The notes under the pieces are model-generated. The model was given only the letters and a program-made list of their open reading frames with translations. It had not been told where the DNA came from and did no database searches. The translations under genes were made by a program, and so were the position numbers. A stretch of 64,000 nt of DNA from Clarireedia homoeocarpa (lineage: Eukaryota > Ascomycota > Leotiomycetes > Helotiales > Rutstroemiaceae). This document shows positions 12,820-24,666 of this stretch, one piece after another; position 1 is the stretch's first letter; the number at the start of each line of letters is the position of its first letter. The stretch lies in NCBI GenBank assembly GCA_001465935.1, contig LNKV01000026.1, positions 332,095 to 396,094 on the forward strand. Reading direction: 5' to 3'.

Positions 12820-13776
12820 ATGTCAAGTTTCTCCAATTCCTCAATCCACCAAACTCAGATACATGAGTTGTCTTTTAGCACAAGCTCAAAATTATCATCG
12901 GGAACTGGATCTGACATAGAAGAGCGACCAAAACAAGCCAGACTAAAGCTGTTCAGCACGCCGTCCTCAACCAGCTTAAGCAGTTTGGGATCGAAGTTCA
13001 CACCGAAGATCCAATCCAGGAATAATTTTTTTTTATCCATAACATTCCCACGCAGCAACAGTAACTTGAGTGCTCATAGTTTAGCACTTCAATCGAAACA
13101 TCAGAAACTAACGCAGGACTGGAATACCTTGCTATGGGTCATCATTAAGCAACAAAGGGAGTGCGCCGCGGTCCGAAGAGAACTCAAGAATACTAGATCC
13201 GAACGTCAAAATTTGGAAGAACAACTGAAGGATTTGATTCCACAGATTGAGAAGATCCGTGCTCTAGAGACGGAGCAAGAGAAGGCGTTGAGGGAAGAAG
13301 AGGCAACTATGAAAAGTATAGATGAGAAAGATGGACGTCTGAGGAAAAAAATGAAGGACGTGCTCAATGAGATGGATGATCATCTCCCCTATAAGAGAGA
13401 AGTTTTGAAGAAGGAAAAGAAAGAAGAAAAACGTTGGCAAGAACAAGACGAAAGAGAATTAAAGGAAGAGCAGAAGGAACTTAGAAGGCAGAAGATTGAG
13501 CAAGAGCTGAAGAGTGCACAGAATGCAAAGTCTGACACCGGCGAAGAGAAGAGAAATGAGCATGCGGTGCAAGAGGATGAAGAAATGAAAGGTAAAGTTC
13601 ATGCAAATCTTGATGGAAAACGCGTCGATGAAGCAGATAGAAGGAAGGAGGTAGAGACACGGCGGAGTGGGAAGACCGCGGGCCGTCGTAGTGGTAAGGA
13701 AACAGAGGAGTTCCAACGAGGACTATTCAAGCAAAAACATCCGGGAGCTTCTCATTCGTACATAGTGTATCAGTAG
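12820..13776 (+). CDS. Orphan coiled-coil protein
   Basis: Single-exon 318-residue protein. Residues 1-90 are Ser-rich and probably disordered. From about residue 95 to 270 the sequence is a long charged heptad-like helix rich in Glu, Lys, Arg and Gln (for example EKKEEKRWQEQDERELKEEQ), ending in a basic tail. No domain is recognised. It lies 300 bp after the amidohydrolase on the same strand with its own upstream gap, so it is probably independently transcribed. The frame is free of stops over nearly 1 kb and starts with a good Met context (aaaATGtca), which supports a real gene. It may be a lineage-specific structural protein; function unknown. Confidence 0.65.
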   Translation: MSSFSNSSIHQTQIHELSFSTSSKLSSGTGSDIEERPKQARLKLFSTPSSTSLSSLGSKFTPKIQSRNNFFLSITFPRSNSNLSAHSLALQSKHQKLTQDWNTLLWVIIKQQRECAAVRRELKNTRSERQNLEEQLKDLIPQIEKIRALETEQEKALREEEATMKSIDEKDGRLRKKMKDVLNEMDDHLPYKREVLKKEKKEEKRWQEQDERELKEEQKELRRQKIEQELKSAQNAKSDTGEEKRNEHAVQEDEEMKGKVHANLDGKRVDEADRRKEVETRRSGKTAGRRSGKETEEFQRGLFKQKHPGASHSYIVYQ

Positions 13777-14595
13777 CTACACCTTATCATGCCACAATTC
13801 GATGAATCTATACAAGCGAAATGGAGAACAGAGAGATAATGTGTTGATTTTCCGAGGAGCAATCGTTGACAGCCGAAAGTGCTGGGAGCACAGCCTTGTT
13901 CTCTGATTATCCTTCACTCATGAGGCTAAAATGAAGCATTCGACGTGCGAATTAATGTAGAGATGAGGTGAAGTCAATGAAATGATGCTTGTTGCTGTAC
14001 TTGCTGCTGTACTTGCTGCTGTACTTGTTGCTCCAATATTGACCCCTTGATATACCTCTCAACTCCGGCAAAAGTGTCTCTTCAAGAACGAATGGCGGCC
14101 CGGAATACGGAGAATCATAGCTCCCGACGAGGCCACCTCGGCTAACCTTACTAGAATAAGTGCTTTGCTTCTATATTATTGTTTCCGTTCCTATCACGCC
14201 AATTCACTCGCAGCAATTTCAGAATCAAGGATTGGAGCGCAGCTCGGCATATAAAGCTTGTGCCGGAGACTTTTAGTGACTGCGGTACCTCGAAAATCAA
14301 CGGGAAATTATCTCTGATTCCTCTAACTGGGTCAGGTTACTGCGACCGAACTTCTTTATCTGGAACTACTCCCACCTCGAACGATCGCGAACACTTAAAA
14401 ACGTGAGCGGTAAACTCGACTTTCTCGCGACTCATACACATAAATCCCGCGCAGAGGTTGCTTGGTAGAACCTGATTGCAGTGTCCGTAGTTTTAGTATG
14501 CAACAGCCGGCACGAGGAATCGCTATGCGCGTTTCGAAGACTTAACATACCACATCGACCGGTCGCTGTTTGGCTCGCTGTATTGTGTCTTCAAC
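13777..14595. other. Intergenic region upstream of Hir3
   Basis: No gene seen. It contains the 12-bp tandem repeat listed separately and the presumed Hir3 promoter. Open frames around 14179-14406 are short and unlike any family. Confidence 0.5.
13989..14034. repeat. 12-bp tandem repeat, three units plus a partial
   Basis: The unit TTGCTGCTGTAC occurs at 13989-14000 (one change), 14001-14012 and 14013-14024, followed by a partial copy to 14034. It lies in non-coding DNA between the coiled-coil gene and Hir3. Confidence 0.8.
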
Positions 14596-17500
14596 ATGGT
14601 GATTGGTCTCTTTCGGGGAATTGAGAATCTGCTAATACAAATAGGCGTCATTCACAGCTTTAAACATTGAACCCGATGACCATAGCGATGTGGAAGTCGA
14701 CAACACTAAAGAGCTTCGGGTGAGTTCCGTAGCAGAGCTGGGCTGCTTTGGCAGATAGCTAACAGTTAACAGATAGAAGATGCGCTCAAGCTCTATCAGG
14801 CGGCGTTAAAGCTCCATGCTCAGGGTGTTGCCTTTTACCCACAAGCTGCAGAAGCATATAAGACTTTGTTTCAGTCAGAGATCTTTACCTATCCGGAAGC
14901 TATTACGGAATTCACAAGACTGGAGGAACATCCAGAGGTCGAATACGTCGATTCATCCGCACCGCTCAATCTTGATATTGGTCCTGTTGCGCTCGACGGC
15001 ACATCCAGTACCCTACCGCAAATATTGTACCTTGCATATAAGAACCATGGACAATTCATTCTCGACTGTATAAAATGTCGTTTGCGAAATGCGAAGGACT
15101 CGACGAATGCGTTAGAAGACCTTGCGACAATAGCGATACAGGCAAAATTGTCATTGGAAGATTTTGGACGTGCTCTAGCAAGCGATGAATCTGACACGGA
15201 GCTATGGAGAAGGGCAGGTCGTGTAGCTGCAATGCTTGGCAGTCGCAGAATATATAGGTTTTGTCTTGAAGCCGCAGTTGAAGTGGACGATGATCCCACC
15301 GTGGCGGAAGTTGAACCTCAGTCGTTAGAAGAGGGCTTCGCAGGGGAGCAGTTGAAACAAGAACTCGAATTACTCTCAGATGAGCTATCTCTCTTCCATC
15401 CCATTATGGGACCATTTAAGAAGAAGTACATGCCAGAGTTCCTCCGAAAACACATGGATCCCTATCCGTTCCTCCCTAATCCGATTAGGCATCTTGAACA
15501 CAATGAGGGTAATTCAATGGAGATCCCCCAAGGTCGTACAATCATCAGCGTGCCTGACAGATCATGGACCTCAGTTGGCCATGAGCTGGGTCAGGCTGCT
15601 CTTTCCCCGCAGGGTCTTCCTAGTAGCGGCGCTATTCTTGCTCTGCCCCCCGGAGAGGAGCAAAATGATTCGATGGATGATGTAACTGCTGTACAGGACC
15701 AAATTCAAGACCAACTTATGAAAGATACTATAATGACCATATCTCCTGCTGCAGATAGTAGCGGCAATGCTACTCCATGCACGTTGAATTCTGAAGAGCG
15801 AATCGTCGAAGTTGTCACGACTACGACAGTGCCGCTGGCGGATGGACACTCAGTTTCTGCAAGCTCATCCTTGCCCACAAGAAAGCGATCACAATCTGCC
15901 GCTGGGTTACGTGAAGTTACGGAAGAAGAAAATAACACACACAAAAGGAGTAGACGTATACGGAACCGGGAAAGCACTGCCGAGACTCCAGTCGATCCCG
16001 CAACTCAGTATGCTGAACAGCTACTAGCATTCTCGAAGGCAGATGATGATGTATTCCGCTTCGTCCATAATCTTCTCTCCAAGCTGGGTGTTGAAGACCT
16101 CGGGATACGACAACAGCTCGAAATAGCTCTGTCAGCTAGTGAAAGCTCTGGCCGCAAGGAAGCGTTAGCTAATACAGCTGTCAGAGACTTGCGTGATATC
16201 ATGAGGAGCTGGGATGACAGCAAGGCATCTCTGTTCCAGAATACCAGCGCAGCAGATATACTTGGCTCATCTGCAGGTGGTGCAAATGCCGGGCTTGCTG
16301 CTTTTCTCGAGCATTCAAAATCTGGTCCACAAAAAATCTCTAACAAGCCGATACATACAAAATCTTCGGGGCTCGATTTATTCGCACAAAAAATAGAAAG
16401 TGAATGGCTACCATTGCAGGATACTGTCTTTGAATGGTTATGTATCATTCTTTCTACATACCAACAACGGTTATGGCCAGAGGATTTGAAAGTCGCTGTG
16501 GTGCGCGTAATCAGCTTTCTTGATGCCGACGTCTACAGTCGAATTAGTTCGGATCTTAACTTTCAGCTTGTATCAGAAGAGAATCCGAAAGAAGTGTCCA
16601 AATTTGAAAAATTGACCCAAACAATTTTTGAGCTTCATCTTGATGTGTATTCTCGTATCACCAACCCTAACAGCGTCGTCCAATATGAGATCAGGGTTAT
16701 GACTAAAGATCGACTTGACAGATGGGCAGATTTCGCAGCGTCGGTGATTCACAGCCGTGAGCGACAACCTGATGACGAACTGGCTCTTCGATATCTCTGG
16801 GCGTCTGTCTTTTATGCGACCATTCCAGATGATGTCTCTCGCGAACATAAAGTTCTACTTTGGGCTGATCTTCAACGTATACTCGGATCCGTTGACAGGC
16901 CAGCAATTGAGCTGCCCAATAACGCGGTTATGCCTGAAATATCCATTTCCGCGGCAGAGCGAGAAGTGTCGAGGTTGACGACCATGGAATTTTTTCAGAA
17001 TCTCTTTCAGGCTGATAAGACAGACCCTCTATCAATCATCGAGACATTGGAGCCAGTTTTAGATCCAGAATCGACGGCTCAGAGCGCGAGGAATGAGGAC
17101 GCGTTGCGCGACGAAGGTGGACCTTCGGACAGCGCTGATAATACTCCAGCAGCATTGCGCGACATGTGGAAGTTCTTACAAAGTGGAAGCACCTCACTTA
17201 GACTTTTTCTTTGGCAACGGCTGCGCGAGGCCTATGTCAGTATTGGGTACAACACTAAAGTCTTCTCATGTCACCTGAAATGCATAGAAATCATTGTGGC
17301 AGACATGAGGAGTGCGGATTACGTTGACAGCTCAGATGAGCCTCGCCGTCATAAATTATTGGTGTGGTTCAAGGCGCTCGACGACCTGCTAGTCAAAGCT
17401 CTTACAATTGCTCTGAACGATGCTGCGACTTGCTTCGAAATTATTGATGAGCGTCATCTAAAAAGTACATGCGCTGCTTTGGCTCAACTCAGTCGAGTGT

Positions 17501-20293
17501 TGCATCCTGCTGCAGTTTTTGATGATGAGGTAAGGGTAGGCATGACTACATTACCTCAAACACCTACCTATGCTCTGCACGGTTCCTTTAATGCATTTCT
17601 TAACAAGCTTCGGGAAATGCAGGTGCGCACTTGGGCACTGCAGTATACCATGATTAAGGAAGCAATGGCCCAAAATCGCGAGCTGTTCTCAACTCCCGAC
17701 AACGATCTTGCAGACTACCTTGCTTTAGTTCACTATGCTCTTGGTCTACGAAAATGCTGCAAGGTATCTAACAAGATATTCCTTAAAATGATGAAGGTAG
17801 AAATGTCGCGCCTGAAGCATGTTGATAAATGGGAAGACTATTTAGGCCAAGTATTATTTGATCTTTATGGTATTCGGCTTGGTGTTGGTGCATGTATGTT
17901 GGACGATCACGGCTGTCCGACGGAAAATCTCGACCGACGAACCGTCTTAAGCATCGCGCAACAAGTAATATCGATTGCAAATAACATGCCTATGAAGGAC
18001 CTCATGAAGCACGAATTACGGCCAACCATTGAGAAAATGCAAACAGCTGTCGGTCAAGCCAAATCCACGCCTGCAATGACGCATAATCTTCGGAACATAA
18101 CCGAGTATCTCAAGACTTCAATCCGTCCACACGACATGTATCAAGCTTTGAGAGGTCAAGCTCAAATTGACTCCGTCACTGTTCAAACTCAAGATAGTCC
18201 TCTGGCTAACAAAGGCTGGTACTTTCTGCTGGGTATGATGGCTTTGACCAAATTTCGTTCCCAAAAGCGACTTGGGCCAGGTACACAAACAGATGATATG
18301 CAAATCGGAGCACATTTTATGAAACTCCAACTGCAGTATACTATTGATCATTGGGAAGCTTGGTATAGACTAGCTCAGTGTTATGATTTGGAACTGGAAG
18401 AGGAAGTTCTTTGGAGTGCGGATAAGATTAACAACCATCGTCAGGATCTCGTAAGGCTACAAAGGCATTCTATCCACTGCTACATCATGGCACTTTCTAC
18501 TGCCATGCGATGTGCAGACAGCACCTTTGGAGCCGCCGAGAAGTTGTCCGAGATGTACCACGACTTCGGAATGCGTCTATATGCATCATCTCGAGAACCG
18601 TTCAGTATGGAAGCATTTTATGTGGACGATGAGAAGCATATGAGTGGTCCCGCTGGCATGTACAAAGCAATGCAACATGAAGAAATGAGTCGGTATAAAG
18701 TATGGAAGTATGCATCGCGGTTGTTCAGGCGTTCCTTAGTTGACCGGCCAAATTATTGGTTGTAAGTGTATCTCACCTAAAATATATTGGAGTGCTAACT
18801 TGGCCAGAAACCATTTCATGCTTGGAAAATGCGAGTGGAAGATGATTACCAGAAGTCAAGAAGAATGGGAGCACAAAGGGCCTCCAAGTAATCTTCCAAC
18901 CATCGACATGATTCTTAAGCATTTCGTACGCGCCATAGAAACCTGTCCAAAACCAAGGGACAGCCGCCAGGAGCCTGTCCTAGAGCCTCACTACAAACTA
19001 GTTTCTCTTGTCCACAAATTGGTATCAAGAGGCGAAATGGAACCACAGGCTGCCGCCAAGCTACTTCAAGAGCAACCGTATGGGCCGAGAAAGGGCGATC
19101 CTTTCGTAATTAGTGACGAAGAGGACTGGGAAATCTTCATCCTTGCATGCTTCCGTCAACTAAGAAATGCAGATAAACCACATTGGCATCACCGAATGAT
19201 TGCTCGCGTGGCCAACATCATCTATGATGATTCAAAGCCAGATTATGTGCAGGCGTGTGCTGCTCGCATCGAGTTCCGTGAGTCCATCTTCACGAAGACG
19301 ATGTCCATGAACGTTTGGAAACCAGATGCAGAAAGGCCAGGCAGGCATTTTGTCTATATGCAACGCTACGCGATGTTCATGGCTAAGCTGCTCTTCCTTA
19401 TCAATGATAAAGCCAACATGGAACAGTTAGCTAAGCGTGTCAGGAAGCGTGCTGTCGACTTTTACAAATTCAACGATGTCTGGAACGAATGCTGCACGAC
19501 TTATCTACGACTTATTCGCAAAGCAGCTTCGATTCCTGCAAATGTTGATGAGGTCTTCAAAGGCATCTCTCAAGCAGAATTCGATGCTTACTCGGAGAGG
19601 ATCGAACTTTCAATCAGTGATGGTAGCCTGTCGTATCCGGCGCTCGACGCTCTCCGCGAAACTATCGAGTTGAAGAAACTCAACGGTAGTATTTCGAAAG
19701 TCGCACCAATCGATGACATGATCAACGACATATGGGCAGTGCTTTACATACAGGTTGTCAAAGATACTCCGCCGATTGACGCAGCATCTTTACAAATACC
19801 GCAGGCTGATGGAGAAACTGCTGCGAAGTCATCCGGCCCAATGAGTCTAAATCACCTTATGAACACCGATGCGACTAGTACAGAGCTACCAACAAGTGTC
19901 GAACCACCGAAACCCCGCAAACTCGGTATTAGCCGTCGTGCTGTCATTCAAAAAGCCGAGCAAGCTATTGCCCGTGCAGGTGAGACGACCAAACCCATCA
20001 TTGCCTCACGACCTCGGAACTCCATTTCGACACCTGTAGTTCCCGCGAATTCATCGCCACAGATTGGCGGTTCATCTACGCCTAGGATTGAGATACCTCT
20101 TACCGCGGTCCAACATAGCGCCCCGCGAGACGACAGCTCAGCACCAGGTAGTGTCCACGATAGCGCGGATGATGAGAGCGATCTAAGTGATGTTCCAGAT
20201 ATGGACGACATGGACGCATCTATGATATTTCCCAATTTAATGAGGAGGGTTGGAAGCACCAGTGGAAGAAATACGCCGGTGCAGGATAGTTGA
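14596..20293 (+). CDS. Histone transcription regulator 3 (Hir3 / CABIN1-like), HIR complex
   Basis: Four exons, 14596-14598, 14645-14719, 14773-18761 and 18808-20293, join to 1850 residues. The first coding exon is only the ATG; the frame then continues ASFTALNIEPDD..., which matches the usual Hir3 N-terminus (MxxFxALNIEPxD). The family pattern follows: EDALKLYQAALKLHAQG, a TPR-like helical array over most of the length, and a low-complexity acidic C-terminus (SDLSDVPDMDDMDAS). A basic patch near residues 370-385 (KRSRRIRN) could be a nuclear signal. Hir3 is the scaffold of the HIR histone H3/H4 chaperone, which represses histone genes and deposits histones outside S phase. The last intron (18762-18807) restores TTA across a TAA that would otherwise end the frame. 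Confidence 0.9.
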
Positions 20294-21312
20294 TTGCACA
20301 TTTCCAATAGTTAGAGGGTTGAAATGGAGTTCAGAAGGGCATGGTAAGGATATACCTAGGGTGGAAAGTTTTTACAGACTTGCATTGTATCATTGTATGA
20401 TTAGTAAAACGCTGGGTAATATGTACATTGGGCTTGTCTACATAGACTCTACATTAGCTCATCCCTGCTTTGCTTCTAAAAGCAAGCGGCAAAGGAAAAC
20501 TTGCTACGAAATAACTCGGATGATGCAATTCATCGAAGGGAAGTTCTTACGTGCCTATGCCTCCGCTACATCGGCACCATCCTATGATACCGTGCCTCGA
20601 ACTTACCAACCATCCGCGCGAAGACCTCAATCATCCCGCAGTAGGAACTATATGCATGTTTGTATGTATGTGTAATGCCAAGTTTCCCTACATTCACCAG
20701 AATCCCCCACTCAGCATAGACACAACCATACCTTCCTAATCAAAACTCAGAATTGGTATCTACTGCCGAAGTGTCACTTACCATTTCTCTTTACAGAATT
20801 CGCGTACAATTTCGTGTCTCATAAAGCTTACTATCACACGACAAAACGGCAAGCCTTATCTATTCAACCGACTTGTCCCTTATTTATCCGACGGTCGCTT
20901 CTCCTACTATGCCGAATTTTTACATGTGCGAATTTTCTTTTGCTGGTCTGAGGGGTCGATGTGCAAGGTTCCCCAGAATTCGGGAAATAGGAAGTTGGGT
21001 CAGAATGTTGGCTTGTGATGTCGGATGACGGAAGGATAGTCAGGAGCAGGTGCTTTTGGGAGGTAGGAGTTGGTTTCCGGAATTCGGCTGTTAAATGCTA
21101 GGGCTTATTGAATTGTTGGTGAGCGTTGGAATGGGAGAATTAGGGATGGATAGTTTTGGTCACAGGGACAAGTTGGAGAGAAGATGTGGGATATTAACTT
21201 GCGTGGTATCCACAGTGTGAGTGTCTATGATAGTGTTTCTTTGTCTAGAGCTTTATGTTGCTACAGCTATAGGAAGAATTACACATTCAAAAGTACTATC
21301 ACACGCATCACA
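20294..21312. other. Intergenic between Hir3 and a secreted-protein gene
   Basis: 3' flank of Hir3 and promoter of the next gene. The open frame 20250-20675 partly overlaps the Hir3 end and shows no domain. A purine-rich GC-skewed stretch runs from about 20930 to 21190. No RNA gene was recognised. Confidence 0.5.
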
Positions 21313-21995
21313 ATGCCCAACCTCGTCCTCCCTGCCCTCTCCCTTTCCATCCTCTTCTCCACCGTCCTCGCATCCCCCCTCCCCCTCCCCATCCCATCCG
21401 CAGCAGTCTCCCTCAGCACAGATTACACATCACTCGGTCACCTCCTCGCACTTAACGCCTCATCCCCGTATTTCCCAGGCGTCGGTCCTGTTAGTGGCTG
21501 CATAACCTCTTCCTTTAAATGGACGCTCGATACAACTGCCTGCGCTGTCTTCCACGGTACACGCACGACGTACAATAAGCAAATCGGTATGTTTATGTAT
21601 GACTTTACGAGTCGTGCTGGCCAGTGCGGATTATTGGAGGGTGGGAAAGTAGCTTGTGGGAATGAGGTCTTGGAGGATGGGAAATGGAGTGCGGTAGGTT
21701 GACCTTTTGTATGAGTGTTTGTTTGAAGGATGAAATGATATAGCACAAGGCTGTGGAGGATTGCTTGGAAGTGAGTCGATGCTGGTGATGGTGCTAATTT
21801 TTGGTGGAATAGCCGAATTCGACAGTCCCGGGGGTGCCGTTGTACATGATGGGGTGGGCGAATTGGCCAGTGCAGGAATGGCCGAGTAAGGGAGTGGATG
21901 TGGATGTTTGGAATACGTTGGTGGATAATCCTGTTCCGGGAGTGGTTTTGGAAGGATTCAAGAAATCCTTTAGTGTGAAGTGGCAGGCCATCTAG
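21313..21995 (+). CDS. Small secreted protein, family not recognised
   Basis: Three exons, 21313-21693, 21744-21770 and 21813-21995, give 196 residues. The start at 21313 (MPNLVLPALSLSILFSTVLAS) gives a clean signal peptide with likely cleavage after ALA/S near residue 20; a longer in-frame start at 21184 would bury it and is rejected. The mature protein has five to six cysteines (SGCITSS, TACAVF, AGQCGLL, VACGNE, VEDCLE), two N-glycosylation sequons (NAS, NST) and a conserved-looking Trp-rich C-terminal part (MMGWANWPVQEWP). This fits an apoplastic or cell-wall protein. The middle exon codes for just nine residues, and both its splice sites match consensus. Function unknown. Confidence 0.7.
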
Positions 21996-22297
21996 TTCCA
22001 ATATGTTAGAATCCTTCTCACTCAACTGTATCGGAAGGTCACAACTTCTTTGGGGTGATAGGGTGGCATCTATCTGAATTCAAAGTTTGCCTTGAATGCG
22101 CTATGTAGACTACTGATGAACCATCAAGCAATCTTCAAGGTGGCGTTGGTAAAGAAACGCGCAAGTTTAGCTTAGGGGAACACTATGCAAGATGCTCAGT
22201 GATCCGGTACTGCTAAATGGAAATTATAACCTTCACATATTAAAGCATCAGATGAGACTTGAGGCGGGGAATCTTTTGCCTACTTGTAAGACTTGGT
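21996..22297. other. Convergent 3' intergenic region
   Basis: The flanking genes end at 21995 (plus) and 22298 (minus), so this gap is the shared 3' region. Nothing else is seen. Confidence 0.5.
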
Positions 22298-23053
22298 TTA
22301 TCCTAACTGTTCAGTTGATGTTTTGACTTTTTGCAACTTAGCTTCGACAAGTCTTTCGACCATTTTCTCCAAAACGGTGATCTCTCCACCAGTCCCTTGA
22401 GCGAAATATCCCTCGACTGCCTTCTCGACATATTTTCCAATCTGGTCAACCTCCACATTGATATACTCTCCTTCCTTCTTTAGCGCTGTGACGATCTTGC
22501 TTTGCGTATAAGCAATCAACATGATCTCGAACCACTCCTCAGTCTCCTTCGTAACCGTCAAACTCGCTCCATCCAACGTAACATATCCTTTCTCTACAAT
22601 ATATCTCATAACCTGCTTATCTCTTGGCCTCAGCCTCAGCGTCAACGCCTCGCCATCTTCCTCCCTCTTAATCAACTCCGCGACTGTATCCACATGCCCT
22701 TGCACGAAATGTCCTCCCATGCGCGTATTCGCCGAAACCGCGCGCTCGAGATTGACCTCCGAGTTGACTTCAAGCGAACCAACATTTGTACGACGAAGGG
22801 TTTCCGGGGCGCATCCAACTGTGAAGCTGTCGCTCGTGAAGCTGGTAACGGTGAGACAGATTCCATTAACGGAAATGCTGTCACCGAGTCCGCAGTCACC
22901 GAGGATGGCCGCTGCGTTACTTATAGTGAGGGTAGCACCATATTGGCTATCGAGCTTGATGTCGGAGACGACTAGATTTTGGTTAGGCAGAGGAATTGGA
23001 AGATGGAATATGAGATACAAACCTCCTTTGATCTCTACTAGACCAGTAAACAT
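22298..23053 (-). CDS. Riboflavin synthase (alpha-chain type)
   Basis: Cytosolic enzyme for the last step of riboflavin biosynthesis, dismutation of two 6,7-dimethyl-8-ribityllumazines. Exons 23053-23023 and 22971-22298 give 234 residues, the usual length. The 51-nt intron (22974 region; 22972-23022) has no stop and keeps frame, so an automatic call could retain it; removing it restores MFTGLVEIKGVVSDI, as in the family. The two lumazine-binding repeats are visible: the first with NAAAILGDCGLGDSISVNGICLTV and LERAV...MGGHFVQGHVD, the second with KGYVTLDGASLTV and IAYTQSKIV. In fungi the gene is commonly called RIB5. Confidence 0.95.
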   Translation of the reverse strand: MFTGLVEIKGGLYLIFHLPIPLPNQNLVVSDIKLDSQYGATLTISNAAAILGDCGLGDSISVNGICLTVTSFTSDSFTVGCAPETLRRTNVGSLEVNSEVNLERAVSANTRMGGHFVQGHVDTVAELIKREEDGEALTLRLRPRDKQVMRYIVEKGYVTLDGASLTVTKETEEWFEIMLIAYTQSKIVTALKKEGEYINVEVDQIGKYVEKAVEGYFAQGTGGEITVLEKMVERLVEAKLQKVKTSTEQLG

Positions 23054-24105
23054 CGTGAACAGAAGTTGAAGGGTGACGTTGATTTAAAATCACGTCTGCC
23101 TGTAGGAGATATTTGCGATTTGCGCTTTACCCCGCCGGGCCAATAATAGAGTATCCGACAAAAGAGTGAGCTAAGCCTTATTGGGATGTAGGATATCACT
23201 CTACTGGCGGAGCCCGTCGCTGCTGCAACGCCTGCAGTGAGAGGTTCGGTGGTCTCTCAACATAGCTAATTCGTGTATTGTATGTTTAGTAAGGAAACAA
23301 GACCCTAAGCACTACTATTAGATTGCCTGCCTGCTTGCTGGATTATCTACACGCAAGCAAAGCATCAAGTCCAACGTCCACTTCATGAAGCACACAGAAT
23401 CGCAGCCCGTCCAGCCAATTCTGATGCAAGCATACGATACGAAGACGAGCTGGGGCAGCCAATTTTTCTAAGATATGCAGAGTAGACATCATGTGGGGAC
23501 CACACACAGGATTCCAAGCTCTTGGTAGCTAATATGCCAAGTCACTAGTAGAAGCATGCTCGGACATCACTGCCGCTCGTCAAAGCAAAACTCAAATCAG
23601 CTCTATGACGATTGTGATGCTTTTATTGGCACATTTATTGAATATGGACTTGGTATTTCTGTGTTAGCTTGATATGGCAACCAGAGTTTCAATACGGCAA
23701 TTGGCAATTGGTGTTGATTGGAGTGAGTTATCGGAGAACCAAGTTGAGCATTGAAAACTAGGTAAATGGCTTATGTCACTCACAGAATGGATACATGGGT
23801 ACGTCAAGAGGCATATCTACCGTAGCATTGCCCTTTGGTCGCCTCCTCCATCGAACAATTTCTTGAAGGTCAGAATTACGGATCGAACACTTGCTGCTCA
23901 TTCATCTCATCGATGTTGTGGATAACATGGCAATGGCGATGAATGTCCTCATTACTCCTAGCGTCCAGTCCGGCTCAAGTGACTTAGGAGACTCGATATC
24001 AACCTCACCAGTATAAGTAGTCGGTCGGAATCCTGTTGTGGTAAACAGACACCTTACTACTATCCCACAGCACATGCCTTATCACCAGAAACCTCTACAG
24101 GCATT
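23054..24105. promoter_or_regulatory. Divergent intergenic region between riboflavin synthase and a small conserved gene
   Basis: About 1 kb between two genes transcribed away from each other; it should hold both promoters. No coding potential or repeat was recognised. Confidence 0.5.
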
Positions 24106-24465
24106 ATGTCAGGACAAAATCAATCCAACATCCCCGACGGTCTCCCAGTCAACGATGACTATGTCTCTCGACCAGGCCAAAAAGACACGGTTCTAGTTCA
24201 ACGCGATGGTGCTCTAATTGAAGACCCCATAGATCCCGCAACTGCAAACAGTGATTCGCAGTTACGTGAGTCCTATCATCTAATGTGAAGCAGATCGAAA
24301 CTGACAATATTCACTCTAGGACGAGATGAAGAAGATGCCATCGACAAGGGCAACATCATCGATGAGAGGACGAGAGGAAAAACCAAGCCTGCTGGAACTT
24401 ACCGGGCTCCTGGTGACGAAGAGGGTTTACCTGTGAATAATGGTAGAAGTGCTATTGCACAGTAG
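24106..24465 (+). CDS. Short conserved hydrophilic protein
   Basis: Two exons, 24106-24265 and 24320-24465, joined across a GTGAGT..TAG intron, give 101 residues. The protein is acidic and probably disordered, with segments GLPVNDDYVSRPGQ, EDPIDPATANSD, AIDKGNIIDERTRG and GTYRAPGDEEGLP. From memory these blocks resemble a short uncharacterised protein widespread in Pezizomycotina, but no function is known. It has a proper ATG (attATGtca) and the splice keeps frame. Convergent with the BCS1-like gene. Confidence 0.75.
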
Positions 24466-24666
24466 ACGCGGGGAAGATAATATCAACAAAATGGGTTTGG
24501 TCGCAAGCGGCGCCAGAAGGAGCGGGGAAACCTCTACCGCAGTCACCAGTGATCCGAGACAGGAATATCCCATCCAAGATAGAAATTTTGTCCTGATCAT
24601 TAAACATTTCATTATCGCATAAATAATCCGCGTCTGGGCTGCCGCGCATCGTTATCTGCCCATAGC

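Noticed and set aside
21184..21312. Upstream in-frame start for the secreted protein
   Set aside because: It would place 43 polar residues before the signal peptide.
22502..23069. Long plus-strand open frames opposite riboflavin synthase
   Set aside because: They are antisense readings of a well-conserved gene and show no domain of their own.
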